Assembly (NCBI GenBank): GCA_947175035.1
Contig: CAMWLG010000040.1
Coordinates: 1-32,537, forward strand
DNA: 32,537 nt
DNA from: an uncultured Lachnospiraceae bacterium
GTDB lineage: Bacteria > Bacillota > Clostridia > Lachnospirales > Lachnospiraceae
Direction: 5' to 3'
Shown one piece after another: positions 30,580 through 32,537 of this stretch (positions are counted from its first letter, which is position 1; each line of letters begins with the position of its first letter). The notes under the pieces are model-generated. The model did no database searches. It was not told the DNA's origin and saw only the letters and a list, made by a program, of their open reading frames with translations. Both the position numbers and the translations under genes were made by a program.

Positions 30580-32441
30580 GCCAGCGCCTCTGTGATACGG
30601 GCCGTGATGCTCTCTGCATCCACACCCACTTCTCTCTTTAATAGCTCCACATTTCCATGCTCCACATAAGCATCCGGAAGCGTGATACAAATACAATCAC
30701 ATTTCTCAGGCATAATCCGGTTCTCATGAATACAATTCAGTACCTTCTCCCCGTATCCTCCACTTGCCACATTCTCCTCCATAGTGACAATCAATCGATG
30801 TCCTGATGCCGCATCCAGCACAGCCGCCTCGTCAATCGGCTTGACAAACCGCGCGTTCACAAGGCTGACACTGTGTCCCATACTTTTCAGATTGTCCCGA
30901 ACCGTCTCCGCAGTCTTCACCATACTGCCCACCGCAAACAGAGCAATCTCTTCCTCCCTGTAAATCCACTCCGCCTTCCCGTACTCGATGGGTGCCCTGA
31001 ATTCTTTCAGACCCGCATATGCATTCCCCCTTGGATATCGCAGCGCAATTGGCGCGTCAAAGCTCACCGCGAACTTTAACATATCCGAGAGCTCCCACTT
31101 ATTCTTGGGTGCCATGATATGCATATTGGGTATCCCCGAAAGATATGTAAAATCAAAAATTCCCTGATGGGTCTCTCCGTCACTTCCCACCAAACCGGCC
31201 CTGTCAATGGCGAACACCACCGGAAGATTCTGGATACAGACATCATGTAAAATCTGGTCATACGCCCTCTGCAGGAAAGAAGAATAGACTGCCACAATGG
31301 GCTTAAGTCCCCCCGCCGCGAGGCCTGCCGCAAACGTCACCGCGTGCTCCTCGGCGATTCCCACATCAAAGAATCTGTCCGGGTACATATTGCTGAACCG
31401 CTTAAGTCCCGTGCCATACGCCATGGCGGCGGTAATCGCCACGATCCGCTCATCCCGCTGTCCCAACTTGCACATGACAGTGGAAAAAATATCTGTGTAG
31501 CTGGCCACGGTTCTGGGATGAGAGGGAAGTCCCGTCTCAATGTCAAAGGGCTCCGCACCATGAAATCTTGCGGGGTGCCGCTCTGCGGGGCCATACCCCT
31601 TTCCCTTCTGTGTCAACGCGTGAATCATCACGCAGCCCTTCACGCGCCTTGCCTCCTTGATCACCTTCATCAAACCATCAATATCATGGCCATCCACAGG
31701 TCCCAGATAGGTAATGCCCATATCTTCAAAAAACATCCCCGGAATCACCAATTGTTTAAAACTGGACTTCGCCTTGCGAATCTTCTTTACCATATTGTCA
31801 CCGCCCCGGGTACCGCTCAGCGCGTTGTAAATCCCTTCCTTCAAATCCAGATATCCCGTGGCTGTGCGGATATTGTTCAAATACTTGGACACACCACCCA
31901 CATTCTCCGAAATAGACATCTTGTTATCATTTAAAATAATAATAAAATTCGTCTCCAATTTGGCAGCATTATTTAGTGCCTCATATGCCATTCCGCCTGT
32001 GAGGGAACCGTCTCCGATCACGGACACCACCGTGTTCTTCTCTCCTTTCAGATCCCTCGCCATCGCCAATCCAAGTCCCGCCGAGATAGACGTGGAGCTA
32101 TGCCCCGTGTCAAAGGCGTCATAATCGCTTTCCTTGCGCTTGGGGAAACCGCTCATCCCGTGAAACTGTCTCAACTCGTCAAACCCGTCCCGACGCCCCG
32201 TCAACAGCTTGTGCGTGTAGGACTGATGCCCCACATCCCATATAATCTTATCCTCCGGCAAATTCAAGGAAAGATGCAGCGCCATGGTAAGCTCCACCGC
32301 ACCCAGATTCGACCCGAGATGCCCGCCCGTGACACTTATTTTCTCAATCAGGAACTGACGTATTTCCTGGGCCAGCGCCGGATAATTTGATTTATCTATT
32401 TTCTTGATATCATTTGGACTCACAATTTGCTCCAAGAACAT
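30576..32441 (-). CDS. dxs: 1-deoxy-D-xylulose-5-phosphate synthase
   Basis: Condenses pyruvate with glyceraldehyde 3-phosphate in a thiamine-diphosphate-dependent step, the entry to the MEP isoprenoid pathway. The 621 residues carry TGGHLGSNLG (38-47) with His41, the ThDP motif GDGSLTGG (143-150) with NDNKMSIS (171-178), AEEHAVTFAAGLA in the transketolase pyrimidine domain and the C-terminal domain. Length is normal. GGGAG is 9 bases upstream of the ATG. It is translationally coupled to tlyA by a 4-base overlap. Any upstream partners such as ispA or xseB would lie outside the window. Confidence 0.97.
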   Translation of the reverse strand: MFLEQIVSPNDIKKIDKSNYPALAQEIRQFLIEKISVTGGHLGSNLGAVELTMALHLSLNLPEDKIIWDVGHQSYTHKLLTGRRDGFDELRQFHGMSGFPKRKESDYDAFDTGHSSTSISAGLGLAMARDLKGEKNTVVSVIGDGSLTGGMAYEALNNAAKLETNFIIILNDNKMSISENVGGVSKYLNNIRTATGYLDLKEGIYNALSGTRGGDNMVKKIRKAKSSFKQLVIPGMFFEDMGITYLGPVDGHDIDGLMKVIKEARRVKGCVMIHALTQKGKGYGPAERHPARFHGAEPFDIETGLPSHPRTVASYTDIFSTVMCKLGQRDERIVAITAAMAYGTGLKRFSNMYPDRFFDVGIAEEHAVTFAAGLAAGGLKPIVAVYSSFLQRAYDQILHDVCIQNLPVVFAIDRAGLVGSDGETHQGIFDFTYLSGIPNMHIMAPKNKWELSDMLKFAVSFDAPIALRYPRGNAYAGLKEFRAPIEYGKAEWIYREEEIALFAVGSMVKTAETVRDNLKSMGHSVSLVNARFVKPIDEAAVLDAASGHRLIVTMEENVASGGYGEKVLNCIHENRIMPEKCDCICITLPDAYVEHGNVELLKREVGVDAESITARITEALA

Positions 32442-32537
32442 AAGCTTTCTCTCCCGTCTGTGATAAACAGCTTCTATTAAAACGTAACAGTTCAGCCCTC
32501 ACATTCATAAAAGCGTCTGCTACGCAGCCGTCGCCGC
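32442..32537 (-). other. dxs leader and partial hairpin at the window edge
   Basis: Upstream of the dxs start, a stem CTGC-GTA-GCAG with flanking pairs can be read at the edge of the window, and the sequence CAGTTCAGCCC (32490-32500) lies beside it. From memory this pattern (TGAACTGTTACG on the minus strand) looks like a dispersed intergenic repeat in Lachnospiraceae. It is cut by the window, and no promoter is clear. Confidence 0.3.

Noticed and set aside
30580..30696. N-terminal extension of TlyA by 39 codons
   Set aside because: It is wholly inside dxs and Cys/His-rich; the family begins with the S4 domain at the ATG that overlaps the dxs stop.
1..32537. tRNA, rRNA, CRISPR array, insertion sequence or prophage
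   Set aside because: I looked for T-loop motifs, spaced direct repeats, transposase/integrase motifs and phage structural genes on both strands and saw none; short genes could be missed by eye.

Overview
The window looks like a chromosomal segment of an anaerobic, endospore-forming Clostridia, most likely a Lachnospiraceae member. The reasons are the run dxs-tlyA-nadK-argR-recN-spoIVB (a Firmicutes order), a sigma-G-type promoter in front of spoIVB, a PdaA-like deacetylase, a lysine riboswitch ahead of dapA-dapB, an SSB with two OB folds, and sigma-A promoters with 17-bp spacers throughout. I support 31 protein genes, nearly all on the minus strand. I see no tRNA, rRNA, CRISPR array, transposase or phage structural gene.

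Layout from left to right. 1-2.4 kb: an AT-richer orphan gene, the 23S rRNA methyltransferase gene rlmD and a small acidic membrane protein. 2.4-6.9 kb: a minus-strand operon of an SPFH/zinc-ribbon protein, a membrane-anchored TIM44-like/zinc-ribbon protein and the helicase PcrA. 7-10.8 kb: an XRE-like regulator, an orphan NMT1-type lipoprotein, a HIT protein, and a DUF1836-PHP phosphatase pair. 10.8-12.5 kb: a YerC/TrpR-like regulator with a palindromic operator candidate, convergent with a degenerate LytM-bactofilin pair. 12.6-15.2 kb: a eukaryotic-type HisA overlapping a PTS IIC-type transporter, then an Asn-rich lipoprotein. 15.2-17.3 kb: dapA-dapB behind a lysine riboswitch with its own terminator. 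17.3-20.7 kb: cobO, the SSB-like gene and typA. 20.7-24.9 kb: an EAL-domain phosphodiesterase overlapping a DMT exporter gene, and a PdaA-like lipoprotein. 25.1-32.4 kb: the dxs-to-spoIVB cluster.

How the genes work together. dapA and dapB supply lysine and diaminopimelate and are feedback-controlled by the riboswitch. dxs feeds isoprenoid synthesis; recN and pcrA serve DNA repair; argR senses arginine. spoIVB, with its forespore-type promoter, signals late in sporulation, and the PdaA-like protein may act in spore cortex or cell wall. LytM-like protein and bactofilin probably organise envelope or shape.

The most unusual items are two structured intergenic elements. One (25008-25148) begins at the spoIVB stop codon: a closing stem surrounds three hairpins that, read on the minus strand, have GAA, GAAA and CUUG loops and G-U pairs that are mismatches on the plus strand. 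The other (20764-20901), near the 3' end of the DMT transporter gene, shows the same minus-strand G-U bias. They look like transcribed structured repeats or RNAs that I cannot assign to a known family.
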